Below, in pieces: positions 1 to 8,361 of a DNA stretch of 64,000 bases. Origin of the DNA: Ewingella sp049889095 (GTDB taxonomy: Bacteria > Pseudomonadota > Gammaproteobacteria > Enterobacterales > Enterobacteriaceae). The translations under genes were made by a program, and so were the position numbers. The stretch lies in assembly GCA_049889095.1 (NCBI GenBank), contig JBLJFK010000001.1. One strand, written 5' to 3'. Numbering within the stretch: the first letter of the stretch is position 1; each line of letters opens with the position of its first letter. The notes under the pieces were generated by a model. It had not been told where the DNA came from. It saw only the letters and a list, made by a program, of their open reading frames with translations, and did no database searches.

Positions 1-226
1 CAGAACTGCCCACGCTCACCACCTGGCCAGACAGCTGATCAACGTCCGCGACGGTGATCCAGTTCAGGAATTCAGAGCTTTCCAGCAGTGCATCACGCAG
101 CTGGGTTTCTTTCGGGTCAGACAATGAGAAGTAATTAGAGACTTCCCCCACATCCAGACCGTTGGCCGCAGCCAGGCCCGCCGCGAATTGCTTTAAAAAG
201 CCACGCGCCTTTGCATTTAAAATCAT
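1..226 (-). CDS. Phage major capsid protein, P2 gpN family (N-terminal part only)
   Basis: This is the first 75 or so codons of a leftward gene that runs off the window start. The ATG at 226 has an AGGA ribosome site about 10 bases upstream. The visible N-terminus contains a LLESSEFLNWITV segment that corresponds to the MQESSDFLTRINI region near the start of P2 gpN, followed by a GQVVSVGSS stretch matching GEKIGIG. It lies directly downstream of the scaffold gene, the order O then N seen in P2. The protein would form the T=4 procapsid shell with gpO. The short visible length limits certainty. Confidence 0.75.
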   Translation of the reverse strand, partial: MILNAKARGFLKQFAAGLAAANGLDVGEVSNYFSLSDPKETQLRDALLESSEFLNWITVADVDQLSGQVVSVGSS

Positions 227-280
227 TGCTTATTTGTCCTTAATCGCCATCGGCGGTTAATAATTTCCCTGGTCAAATTC

Positions 281-1108
281 TTATAAGAATTTAAATTCCG
301 TCTTCGTGCCTTTGGGGTTACTTTTTGGCAGCGGTGTCACCTGCTTGCTAAAGTTCTTAACGATAGCCGGGAGGTTGTCACGTAGACGGGCAAACTCTTC
401 GGTATCCACCACGCCTTTTACGGTTTCAACATCGCTTTGAATATCAACAACGGTTGAATCTGTTTCTTCCGTTTTGGTTTCCAGCGCAGCAACGCGAGAT
501 TCCAATGACGCCAGCGCTTCGGCTAACGCTTGCAATTTATCATCGCCCTGTGGCACTTCTTCCACTACAGGTTGTTCGTCTTCAATACTGAAAAGACTGC
601 GCCACGTTGATTTATTTTTTACTTTCCCTGCCATATCCAGTTCCTTTATTTCGTTAATCACCAGCGGCGAACTATTACCGATGAAGTAATTATCCTTCCG
701 CTTATTAAATCGCATTCGTGTAGTGCCAACGCTTGCGGGTTCATCTGTAACGCCCAACCCTTCAAGATAATGCCGCCCTGTTCCGCGAAAGTTGCCATCA
801 GGCGTTAATTCGACTGACGTAAACAAAAGCTTTCCATTTCGGTTGGCATAAATTAAATCAGTCGATGGACACAAGCGGGCGTATAGCTTGACCTGCCCCG
901 CATCATCCTCACCGGCTTCCACTTCCAGAACTTCACCCGCATTCCCTGCGTAGCGCTCATGCTCTGGCCAGAGCAATGCGGTGTATAAGTTCGGGTTATA
1001 GGTTTCCGCTGCGTCAATTAACATTTCCCGTGTTAAAAAACGTTTATCAACTGTTTCCCCTTCGGTAGCGATACAGATCCAATTCGTCATTAATTGAGAG
1101 CCTGACAT
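281..1108 (-). CDS. Capsid scaffolding / prohead protease, P2 gpO family
   Basis: The 275-residue protein resembles P2 gpO. It has an N-terminal serine-protease-like half (residues about 7 to 150, with the conserved LLWPEHERY and GLGVTDEPASVGT stretches) and a C-terminal helical scaffold half containing a coiled-coil-prone segment (about 190 to 245, LQALAEALASLESRVAALE). In P2 this protein directs procapsid assembly and processes the capsid protein. The ATG at 1108 follows a GGAG site about 11 bases upstream; an in-frame ATG at 1090 lacks a good site. It is divergent from the terminase gene and precedes the capsid gene, as in P2. Confidence 0.88.
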   Translation of the reverse strand: MSGSQLMTNWICIATEGETVDKRFLTREMLIDAAETYNPNLYTALLWPEHERYAGNAGEVLEVEAGEDDAGQVKLYARLCPSTDLIYANRNGKLLFTSVELTPDGNFRGTGRHYLEGLGVTDEPASVGTTRMRFNKRKDNYFIGNSSPLVINEIKELDMAGKVKNKSTWRSLFSIEDEQPVVEEVPQGDDKLQALAEALASLESRVAALETKTEETDSTVVDIQSDVETVKGVVDTEEFARLRDNLPAIVKNFSKQVTPLPKSNPKGTKTEFKFL

Positions 1109-1174
1109 ATCGGAATTTATCTCCTTTCTTCCGTGGATTGCAGTATCGCCAATTATTTACACCCTCGCACCTGG

Positions 1175-1217
1175 TTAATATCGGATATGGCCATTAAACG
1201 AATAGAGCCGATATTAA
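1175..1217. promoter_or_regulatory. Inverted repeat in the divergent O/P late promoter region
   Basis: A perfect 10-base inverted repeat (TTAATATCGG at 1175-1184 and CCGATATTAA at 1208-1217) lies in the 191-base gap between the divergent scaffold and terminase genes. In P2 this gap holds the late promoters activated by Ogr through a TGT-N12-ACA site. No clean TGT-N12-ACA site was found here, so the repeat is a candidate alternative activator site. The spacing is seen; the role is inference. Confidence 0.4.
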
Positions 1218-1299
1218 GTTAACGAAATAAAGATTTAGGCATCGCATAATTACGGCTATGGGCGTTATCCGAAGGAATCAGAAATTAAGGGACTAATAA

Positions 1300-3078
1300 G
1301 TGGCATATTATGCAGAGGAATTAATCGGGGTGGCTCGCTCGCTTTATTTGAAGCGTGCGACACCAAAAGAAATCGCCAGAGACTTGAATCTGCCCAATGC
1401 GCGGATTATTTACTATTGGGCAACAAAATGGGAATGGGCGAATTTACTTAGCCATGAATCCACAGAGGAAGCCATTGAGCGCCGTTATCAATTACTGACC
1501 GGGCGCGACGGTAAAACCGAATTAGAAATAAAAGAAATGGATACGCTGATTGGGCACGCAGTAAAGCTGCGGGCGCAATCCAATAAGCACAAAGAAAAAA
1601 TGGCCGCCGCAACCTCTGGCAGTAAAGGAGAATACCAGAGCGAGGGTGACAACGGAGAACCCGCGAAGAAACGCAAATATAAGAAAAACGACATTTCCGG
1701 CCTAACCAAAGATGATTTTGACGCTTTTGCAGAAGAGCATTTATTTGGGTACCAGAAGCATTTACGCCTCAACATCACGCAGCAAGTGCGCAACATCCTC
1801 AAAAGCCGCCAGATTGGGGCCACCTGGTATTTTGCGGTTGAAGCCTTTGAAAACGCGGCGCTAACCGGTGACCCACAAATCTTTCTCTCAGCGTCCAAAG
1901 CACAGGCGGAGGTCTTCCGCTCGTACATCGTCAATATTGCAGAACAGTATTTCGGCGTGACACTGACCGGCAACCCGATCCGCTTAAGCAACGGCGCAGA
2001 AATGCGTTTTCTGTCTACCAATAAAAATACTGCGCAGTCCTACAGCGGGCATTTGTACTGCGACGAATATTTTTGGGTGCCGAACTTCGCCAGGCTCAAC
2101 GAAGTGGCCAGCGCCATGGCCACGCACGACCATTGGCGCACCACCTACTTTTCCACACCCAGCGCCAAAACGCACCAGGCTTACCCGTTTTGGACGGGTG
2201 AAGAGTGGAAGCGTGGAGACAAAAACAGGACGGCCGTTCAGTTCCCTGGCTTCAAGGAAATGCAGAACGGCGGTTGCCTTTGCCCAGATGGGCAGTGGCG
2301 CTACGTCATTACGCTGGAAGATGCGATCCGCAGTGGCTTCAACCTGGCCAGCATCGACAAACTACGGAATCGCTACAACCGCGACACGTTCAACATGCTT
2401 TACATGTGTGTATTCGTGGACAGCAAAGACAGCGTTTTCAAGTTCAGCGACCTGGAACGGTGCGGCGTCGATGTTGACGATTGGGACGATCATGACGAAA
2501 CAGCCGAACGGCCATTCGGTGGCCGGGAAGTCTGGGGCGGCTTTGACCCGGCCCGCTCAGGGGATACCTCTACGTTTGTGATCGTTGCACCCCCGATCCA
2601 CGCCGTGGAAGTTTTCCGTGTCCTGCGCGTTCTGCACTGGAAAGGAATGAATTTTAGCTATCAGGCGGCGCAGATCAAAAAGCTGTTTGGCCAGTACAAC
2701 ATGACCTATATCGGCGTTGACGTGACCGGCATCGGGCGCGGCGTGTTTGAACTGATTGAGCATTTTGCGCTGCGTGAGGCGGTGGCCATTCACTACGGCA
2801 TGGAAACCAAAACACGCCTGGTACTTAAGATGATTGATGTTATCGGGGCCAAGCGCCTGCAATGGAATAAAGACAACAAAGAGATCCCCGCGTCATTTTT
2901 GGCCATCCGCCACACCAGCACGGCCAGCGGCAATGCCATGACGTTTAAGGCAGATCGCACCGTTGAAACCGGTCATGCGGATGCCTTTTGGGCTATTGCC
3001 CACGCCGTTATCAATGAGCCGATTAACTTTGAGCACAAACGTAAATCTAAATGGAAATTAGGGAAGAAAGCCGCATGA
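1300..3078 (+). CDS. Terminase large subunit ATPase, P2 gpP family
   Basis: The 592-residue protein matches the P2 gpP length (about 590). An N-terminal helix-turn-helix (residues about 1 to 50, KRATPKEIARDLNL) precedes the ATPase domain, with a Walker A-like KSRQIGAT at 168-175 and a Walker B-like YCDEYFW. A C-terminal RNase H-like nuclease starts at GGFDPARSGD. The product cuts and packages DNA into procapsids with the small subunit (gpM, outside the window). The start is a GTG at 1300 preceded by AAGGGA. It overlaps the portal gene by an ATGA junction at 3075-3078, so the two are translationally coupled, as P and Q are in P2. Confidence 0.92.
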   Translation: MAYYAEELIGVARSLYLKRATPKEIARDLNLPNARIIYYWATKWEWANLLSHESTEEAIERRYQLLTGRDGKTELEIKEMDTLIGHAVKLRAQSNKHKEKMAAATSGSKGEYQSEGDNGEPAKKRKYKKNDISGLTKDDFDAFAEEHLFGYQKHLRLNITQQVRNILKSRQIGATWYFAVEAFENAALTGDPQIFLSASKAQAEVFRSYIVNIAEQYFGVTLTGNPIRLSNGAEMRFLSTNKNTAQSYSGHLYCDEYFWVPNFARLNEVASAMATHDHWRTTYFSTPSAKTHQAYPFWTGEEWKRGDKNRTAVQFPGFKEMQNGGCLCPDGQWRYVITLEDAIRSGFNLASIDKLRNRYNRDTFNMLYMCVFVDSKDSVFKFSDLERCGVDVDDWDDHDETAERPFGGREVWGGFDPARSGDTSTFVIVAPPIHAVEVFRVLRVLHWKGMNFSYQAAQIKKLFGQYNMTYIGVDVTGIGRGVFELIEHFALREAVAIHYGMETKTRLVLKMIDVIGAKRLQWNKDNKEIPASFLAIRHTSTASGNAMTFKADRTVETGHADAFWAIAHAVINEPINFEHKRKSKWKLGKKAA

Positions 3079-4115
3079 GCAAGCGCAAACCAACACGCCA
3101 ACCAAAAAACCAGAAGGCGACAAACGCCGCCAGCAGCAAAAAAATGAGCATCATCACCCTGGGCAAGCCGGAGCCAATTTTGACCACCGGCACCAATTAC
3201 CGTGATATTTGGTACGACAATGAATTTGACCATTTCACACTACCCATGGATCGCCTGGCGCTGGCGCAACTCAGTAACCTAAACAGCCAGCACGGCGGCG
3301 TCATTTACGCCCGCCATAATATGGTGGCGGCTGATTACCAGGGCGGCGGGCTAACACATCAGCAGCTGCGCGGCGGCATCTTTGATTTTCTTTCGTTCGG
3401 TGACCTGGCCATTCTCAAATTGCGAGACTGGTTCGGCAACATCATTGGCCTGGCACCGTTGCCGTCTCTTTATCTGCGATTGCGTAAAACAGGTGAATTT
3501 GTGGTTCTGCAGGACGGCGAACCCTTGGTTTACGCGCCGGAAGATGTGATTTTCTTGAAGCAGTACGATCCACAACAGCAGGTTTATGGCTTGCCGGATT
3601 ATATCAGCGGTATCCATTCGGCTTTATTAAACAGTGAGGCGACGATTTTCCGCCGCCGCTATTATCACAACGGGGCGCACACGGGCGGCATTATCTACAC
3701 CAATGACCCGAATATGACGGATGAAGTGGAGGACGAAATTGCGGACAGGCTGGAAAGCGCCAAGGGCATTGGTAATTTCTCCACCATCTTTGTGAATATT
3801 CCAGGCGGAGCCGAAAAAGCGATCCAGTTTATTCCCGTGGGGGATATTGGCGCGAACGATGAATTTAATAACGTGAAAAATATCAGCGCCCAGGACGTAC
3901 TTAACGCGCACCGCTTCCCGGCTGGCCTGGCGGGTATTATCCCGGTGAATGCGGGCGGACTGCCTGACCCGGAGAAATCCCGCACCACCTACCGAAAAGA
4001 TGAAGTTATCCCATTACAGCGGATGATCATGAATGCAGTAAATAACGTGCCGGATATCCCAGAACATTTATATTTGAAATTTGCGTTTGAAGATGAAGTC
4101 GGTGATGAAAAATGA
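3075..4115 (+). CDS. Phage portal protein, P2 gpQ family
   Basis: The portal vertex protein forms the ring through which DNA enters the head. With the ATG at 3075 the protein is 346 residues, close to P2 gpQ (344), and begins MSKRK, as the P2 protein begins MSKKK. Conserved features include YGLPDYISGIHSALLN, FRRRYYHNGAHTGGIIY and a C-terminal RKDEVIPLQRMI. An in-frame ATG at 3051 is possible but would overlap the terminase gene further. The stop overlaps an ATG at 4112, but the following gene more probably starts at 4166. Confidence 0.92.
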   Translation: MSKRKPTRQPKNQKATNAASSKKMSIITLGKPEPILTTGTNYRDIWYDNEFDHFTLPMDRLALAQLSNLNSQHGGVIYARHNMVAADYQGGGLTHQQLRGGIFDFLSFGDLAILKLRDWFGNIIGLAPLPSLYLRLRKTGEFVVLQDGEPLVYAPEDVIFLKQYDPQQQVYGLPDYISGIHSALLNSEATIFRRRYYHNGAHTGGIIYTNDPNMTDEVEDEIADRLESAKGIGNFSTIFVNIPGGAEKAIQFIPVGDIGANDEFNNVKNISAQDVLNAHRFPAGLAGIIPVNAGGLPDPEKSRTTYRKDEVIPLQRMIMNAVNNVPDIPEHLYLKFAFEDEVGDEK

Positions 4116-4165
4116 GCCGAAAAAAGCTAAACTATCCAGGTTATTATTCCCCTGGAGTCATCAAC

Positions 4166-4429
4166 ATGCGCGTAATGAAAGTAGTGTGCCGTGAATGCGG
4201 GGCTAATGCGGTAATAAAAAAAACGGCGCGCAAACATCGTGATATCTCTGATGTTTATTGCGCCTGTTCAAATTATGAGTGCGGCCATACCTTTGTAGTA
4301 AATATGACCTTTTCGCACACAATTAGCCCAAGCGCAAAATCTCAGGGCAGTTTATTAAAAGGATTGGTTGATTCTCTGAAAGGTGATGACAAACAACTTC
4401 TTCTTTCCCTATTGCAACAAACCGCCTGA
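4166..4429 (+). CDS. ogr: Late-gene transcription activator, Ogr/Delta family
   Basis: This small zinc-finger protein recruits host RNA polymerase to P2-family late promoters. From the ATG at 4166 it is 87 residues, and cysteines at 8, 11, 34 and 39 give exactly the C-X2-C-X22-C-X4-C spacing of Ogr and Delta. CTGGAG lies 8 bases before this ATG; the longer frame from 4112 would add 18 residues with no family match and no ribosome site. In P2 ogr lies at the far tail end of the genome, so its place directly behind the portal gene, close to the expected cos end, is a rearranged position. A terminator follows at 4437. Confidence 0.82.
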   Translation: MRVMKVVCRECGANAVIKKTARKHRDISDVYCACSNYECGHTFVVNMTFSHTISPSAKSQGSLLKGLVDSLKGDDKQLLLSLLQQTA

Positions 4430-4618
4430 TTCATCGCCCCCATCTTGGGGGTTTTGTTTTTCATACTCATCCAACCTTTTCACCAAATCGGCCGACAACT
4501 CCGCCACCCAATCAACCACTAACGCTCTATCTTCCGCCTCACATTTACCCAGTGACACAAGCCGGGTCACCAGTTCGATGCGTTGCAACGCAATGGCCTC
4601 AAAAAACAAATCCCGCAT
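4409..4618 (-). CDS. Small phage protein under a LexA box (unknown; positional counterpart of 186 Tum)
   Basis: The 69-residue acidic, largely helical protein has no family I recognise. The ATG at 4618 has a strong AGGAAGGA ribosome site, and a near-consensus LexA box begins 29 bases upstream (4647-4666). It lies between protein A and the packaging genes, where phage 186 carries its SOS-induced antirepressor tum. The sequence is not DinI-like and does not visibly resemble Tum. Its 3' end overlaps the tail-to-tail ogr-type gene by 21 bases. That the gene is expressed and SOS-controlled is well supported by the sites; an antirepressor role is inference. Confidence 0.65.
   Translation of the reverse strand: MRDLFFEAIALQRIELVTRLVSLGKCEAEDRALVVDWVAELSADLVKRLDEYEKQNPQDGGDESGGLLQ
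4437..4461 (+). terminator. Rho-independent terminator after the late P-Q-ogr operon
   Basis: A 6-bp stem (CCCCCA / TGGGGG) with a 3-base loop is followed by TTTTGTTTTT. It ends rightward transcription from the portal and activator genes and lies inside the antisense small gene. Confidence 0.75.
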
Positions 4619-4646
4619 AGAATCCTTCCTCTCCCTACATAATCAT

Positions 4647-4666
4647 TACTGTATGTATGTACAGTA
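4647..4666 (-). promoter_or_regulatory. LexA (SOS) box
   Basis: The 20-base site TACTGTATGTATGTACAGTA differs from the consensus TACTGTATATATATACAGTA at only two central positions and keeps the CTG-N10-CAG core and the flanking TA on both sides. It lies 29 bases before the start codon of the leftward 69-residue gene and has no rightward gene to serve. A LexA site here would switch the gene on after DNA damage, as the LexA-controlled promoter does in phage 186. Confidence 0.85.
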
Positions 4667-4727
4667 CAATATTGTTAGCATTGATGAAAGCACAACGAGC
4701 ATGCTTTTTTTAAGCTAACGACTAATC

Positions 4728-6899
4728 CTATATTTCTAATAGGCTGAATGTGTTATCTAAATCCCGCTTAGATGCACAGATTTTATGCTTTTCTCCGTCT
4801 TCACAGGCCAGACAATACCCTTCCTTATCGAAGGAGGATGCACCGGATTTTAAGAGGTCACCACATGAACGGCAGTACTGCCGCCTCGGCCTTAACCTCA
4901 GCTCTCCATCACGCAAAACCATCTCGCTTTCATCATCCAGGCGCACAATATTCCCCCTCAGCAGTGCTTTTGCCATCTGATCACCATCCTGGTGCTGAAT
5001 ACCAAAACCCTTTTTCAACGCGGTGATCGTACTTTGCGTACAGTTATTGACAGAACTCCAAGGGGCGGCGGGGCCGCCAGGAAAAGCAGCAGCCGCTTCG
5101 CTGGCTGCCAACTTCGGAACAATCGCCCACTTAACCAGGCGTGTTTCTACTTCGGAACCACGGCCAACGAGCGGGGAATAAATCCCCTGCACGCGCTGCA
5201 CATCTTCGGCGTACTCATTGCCGCACTCAGTGATTTCATACATTAGACGCACAACCAGATCCCGGCGCTTTACCAACGCGCCGCCCTGGGCCTGGGTGTA
5301 TGCAGCCCAGTCGCCCACGTCCGCGCTGGCCAGCACGGCATCCATCAGTTTGTTTTCCAAGGTGGCGTCACGCATACGGCGCAGCTCACGCCAGACAGTG
5401 ACAGGCGCACCGCCGATTTGCTGAAACTGACGGATACGCCAACGGCTGGCCCAGGCTGAAACAGCCCTGGCCATGTCCTTTAGGTTTTCGCCGGTTTCGT
5501 CATCGGCTTCGCCGTCCAGGGCGTAACCATCGATATTTTTAGAAATGTATTTAGCGATGTAGCCGGTTGCGCTGCCCTTCTCCGGGTCGATAGGCTCAAC
5601 GTGAAAACGCGCCTTAAGCGCCTTAGCTGATTGCAGTTCTTCGGAGTCTTCCAGGCGGGCGTAGTAGCAAAGAATATCGCGTACCTGCTCAACGTCAGCG
5701 GGCCGCATAAACAGCAGCATATGCCAGTGCGGCGTCCCATCGTGGTGTGGCTCTACGACACGGAAACCAAACACGCTGATACCGGCACGCGAAAACGCCG
5801 CACGGGCTTTGGCCCATACACCGCAGAGGTATTTTTGTGTTTGCCGTGGGCTGGCGGCGTTCCACTGAGAAACAAACCCGCCCTTGCTGTGTACGGCGTG
5901 ATAGGAAGAGGGAGCGGTAATGGTGTAGAACTCACCGGCCATGCCCATTTCATCAGCCAAATCCTCAAACCCGCGCATTCTTACCATCAGCTCACAGCGG
6001 CGCTTTGCCGGGTTAGCATTGCTGCCGTCGATCATGTCGGTCAGGGATTTACGTTCGCCTGTTGCCAGATTTTGGGCATCACGGGATTTAAAGAACTCAC
6101 GGTTTCGCTTCTTCTGCTCAACCCATTCCCCCTGGGCAGAACGACTGACGTATGCCGATGCCGCCTTTTGCACCTGGCCAACGGCGATGGCCATATGCTC
6201 ACGCAGTAGATCACGGATGCGTTTTAACTTCGCACGCCACCAATCCGGGGCCATCATGCGCAACAAGCCAGACTCGGCGTGACGGACCGTAAAGGATTGG
6301 CCAGCCTGGAATGGCTGCCAGTAAGGTGGAACGACTCCCACTTGCTTAACCAGCTCACCCAAATGGCGGTAAGTTGCCAGCGTGCGAAACTCCATATCTT
6401 CTGGCGTTTTTGCGTCTTCGTGGAAAGCGGTGCGGATTAAATCGGTGAACGACTCGGCCATGAAATCGGCAATGACGTGCGCCAGGTTGCGAACTTCGTC
6501 ACGGCCATAGGTAGGGAGTTTTTCTAAATCTTTCAGGAACGGGATATGTACGCCGCCCGCGCCCTGGAAATCAGTGGCGTACTGTGCGCGCACTTTAACC
6601 AAACGTGGCAATACGTTTTTACCTACCGTAGTGCGTAAAAACGTATTAGCACGGCGGCGGCCCTGGGGACCAGCCTCCATTAACTTGGTATAACGCTGAC
6701 CAAAATAACGCGCCAAATAATCCGGCATCCCTGCCAGATATTTAGCACGCCAGGCGTGATCGGTTTTGTCCAAGTGCCATAACTGGCGCTCGGTCAGACT
6801 GATATCACCCGGCGCACCAGGAGAAAACTGCTCTTGCTGCCACTGACGCAGCTTGTGATGGCCTGCACCAGACTCATGATTAAGCGGGTTCACTAGCAC
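4728..6899 (-). CDS. Replication initiation endonuclease, P2 gpA family (HUH rolling-circle Rep)
   Basis: The 723-residue protein nicks the phage origin and starts rolling-circle replication. The HUH motif is HWH at 391-393 (GTPHWHMLLFM) and the paired catalytic tyrosines are Y447 and Y451 (YIAKYISKNI), the YxxxY arrangement of the P2 A family. The C-terminus carries a zinc-ribbon-like C-X2-C (CRSC) and C-X2-C (CLAC) pair. The length is close to P2 A (761). It is the last large gene of the leftward early operon and overlaps the preceding gene by 20 bases. The origin usually lies inside this gene but was not located. Confidence 0.92.
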   Translation of the reverse strand: MLVNPLNHESGAGHHKLRQWQQEQFSPGAPGDISLTERQLWHLDKTDHAWRAKYLAGMPDYLARYFGQRYTKLMEAGPQGRRRANTFLRTTVGKNVLPRLVKVRAQYATDFQGAGGVHIPFLKDLEKLPTYGRDEVRNLAHVIADFMAESFTDLIRTAFHEDAKTPEDMEFRTLATYRHLGELVKQVGVVPPYWQPFQAGQSFTVRHAESGLLRMMAPDWWRAKLKRIRDLLREHMAIAVGQVQKAASAYVSRSAQGEWVEQKKRNREFFKSRDAQNLATGERKSLTDMIDGSNANPAKRRCELMVRMRGFEDLADEMGMAGEFYTITAPSSYHAVHSKGGFVSQWNAASPRQTQKYLCGVWAKARAAFSRAGISVFGFRVVEPHHDGTPHWHMLLFMRPADVEQVRDILCYYARLEDSEELQSAKALKARFHVEPIDPEKGSATGYIAKYISKNIDGYALDGEADDETGENLKDMARAVSAWASRWRIRQFQQIGGAPVTVWRELRRMRDATLENKLMDAVLASADVGDWAAYTQAQGGALVKRRDLVVRLMYEITECGNEYAEDVQRVQGIYSPLVGRGSEVETRLVKWAIVPKLAASEAAAAFPGGPAAPWSSVNNCTQSTITALKKGFGIQHQDGDQMAKALLRGNIVRLDDESEMVLRDGELRLRPRRQYCRSCGDLLKSGASSFDKEGYCLACEDGEKHKICASKRDLDNTFSLLEI

Positions 6900-7197
6900 C
6901 CGCCTTGAGGTTTACCAGCGCCAGGTCACATAACTCGCTCAGCCGCACAAACTCAGTACCCAGTTCAGCGCGTGAACGTATTCCCCCTGCAAAAACACCG
7001 GTCCCCATGTGATGACGGATCAGATCCAAAGTCAGAATGACTTCTGAATCGTAAATGGCCATTACCTCGTAACAAGGATTTTTAGAATCTCCTTTATAGA
7101 TAACGATTTGTTGCAGTGATAATTGGCGTACCGGCGACGTCTTACGCGGCTTCAAGAAAGATATAGCGTATTTGCCATCAATGATTTGTCTATTCAC
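6880..7197 (-). CDS. Small phage protein of unknown function
   Basis: The 105-residue protein has no domain I recognise. The GTG start at 7197 is well supported by GGAGGT eight bases upstream. It sits between dam and protein A, overlapping dam by 8 bases and A by 20, so it belongs to the early replication operon. The middle (residues about 30 to 60, IVIYKGDSKNPCYEVMAIYD) has beta-strand character and the C-terminus is helical. A role in replication is suggested only by position. Confidence 0.65.
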   Translation of the reverse strand: MNRQIIDGKYAISFLKPRKTSPVRQLSLQQIVIYKGDSKNPCYEVMAIYDSEVILTLDLIRHHMGTGVFAGGIRSRAELGTEFVRLSELCDLALVNLKAGASEPA

Positions 7198-8020
7198 AGC
7201 TGCTTACCTCCGGCAGCTGTGCGACGGGAAACAGCTTGGCGATAATTTCTTGTGCGGATTTAATGCTGCCGGCCGCTGCGCCAATTGAGCGCGGGGCGGT
7301 GATTTCACTGATTGAGAAATCCTTAAAAAGATACCTCACCATGCTGGCATCACTGTTTGATACAACGACGGGAACACCTCGCCCAGCAAGGCGTCTGGCA
7401 CTTCTGGCAAGCCGCCCGTGCTCCTCATGCCCGAATGCGTCAGAGTAGTACGCCGTAAAATTTGCTGATTCCGTCAGATACGGCGGATCGCAATACACTA
7501 CGTCACCCAATTTCGCAGCATTTAATGCTTCGCTGTAATTGCCACACATAAACGTGGCCAGCTTGGCTTTTTCGGCAAAGGCCAGAATTTCGTCTTTTGG
7601 AAAGTAAGGCTTTTTGTACTTGCCAAAGGGAACGTTGAATTCTCCTTTTTTGTTGTATCGGCACAGACCGTTAAAGCAATGACGATTGAGATAAAGGAAA
7701 AGCGGCGCACGGTCTTTGTCCCCAACCGGCTTTGAGTTAAATGCAAAGCGCAAACGGTAGTATTCTTCCTCATTATTTCCGGTTACAAATATCGCTTCGG
7801 CAGCCTGGATAAATGCAAAGGGTTGTTGAGCAATCAACTTATACATATCGATCAGATCACGATTGGCATCGGCGATCAGGTAGGCCGGATAATCAGTATT
7901 CATCATCACGGCGCAGGAACCGGCGAACGGCTCAACGAGGCGCTGGCCAGCAGGTAAATGCTGTTTCAGGGTTTCAATAATGCGTACCTTTGAACCGGCC
8001 CATTTCAGGACTGTTTTCAT
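7190..8020 (-). CDS. Phage DNA adenine-N6 methyltransferase (Dam type)
   Basis: The 276-residue alpha-class N6-adenine methylase has KWAGSK at the N-terminus, SAM-binding PFAGSCAV (motif I) at about 49-56 and the catalytic DPPY (motif IV) near residue 175. The overall plan is that of GATC-specific Dam proteins. In a phage it may protect or time replication, or hide DNA from host restriction. It is coupled by ATGA to the gene upstream and overlaps the next gene by 8 bases. The recognition site cannot be proven from sequence; Dam-like specificity is the likely choice. Confidence 0.88.
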   Translation of the reverse strand: MKTVLKWAGSKVRIIETLKQHLPAGQRLVEPFAGSCAVMMNTDYPAYLIADANRDLIDMYKLIAQQPFAFIQAAEAIFVTGNNEEEYYRLRFAFNSKPVGDKDRAPLFLYLNRHCFNGLCRYNKKGEFNVPFGKYKKPYFPKDEILAFAEKAKLATFMCGNYSEALNAAKLGDVVYCDPPYLTESANFTAYYSDAFGHEEHGRLARSARRLAGRGVPVVVSNSDASMVRYLFKDFSISEITAPRSIGAAAGSIKSAQEIIAKLFPVAQLPEVSSCE

Positions 8021-8283
8021 AATGTAGCCTCACGACCAAGGCGGCCAAGTTGCTCAGACTCCTGGCGCATAAGCTCCACAATTTCGGTAGCGCTTAACCC
8101 TTCATTAGCCACATGCGTGGCCAGGCGATCCAAGTGACCCGAATATTTCACCGCTGCATCACTCATTGCCTCAGCGCGTGCACCTTTAATCAATATGGCG
8201 GTTTGGTCACATCCAGCCTTTGCGGCATCAAAACCATTCCAAAGGGCTGGGAACTGGTTGCGATCATTACGTTTCATTTGCAT
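8017..8283 (-). CDS. DUF2732-like P2-family small protein
   Basis: From the ATG at 8283 (TTGGAG eight bases upstream) the protein is 88 residues. The C-terminal half, with LDRLATHVANEGLSATEIV followed by ELMRQESEQL, resembles the DUF2732 proteins found in the early operons of P2-like phages. Its function is unknown. An ATGA overlap joins it to dam. The in-frame ATG at 8310 lacks a ribosome site. Confidence 0.6.
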   Translation of the reverse strand: MQMKRNDRNQFPALWNGFDAAKAGCDQTAILIKGARAEAMSDAAVKYSGHLDRLATHVANEGLSATEIVELMRQESEQLGRLGREATL

Positions 8284-8361
8284 GGTAAAAACTCCAAATT
8301 TTGGCAGCAAGAAACCCCGGCCACCAAGGGGAAGCCGTGGGAATTCTTAGCAGTTGGTTAC

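Noticed and set aside
4430..4727. Search for the phage cos site downstream of the portal gene
   Set aside because: P2 cos is a GC-rich 19-base site expected near here, but this stretch holds only the terminator, small gene and LexA box; no GC-rich match was found.
5631..6209. 192-residue rightward ORF inside protein A
   Set aside because: Antisense to the rolling-circle replication gene; no motif.
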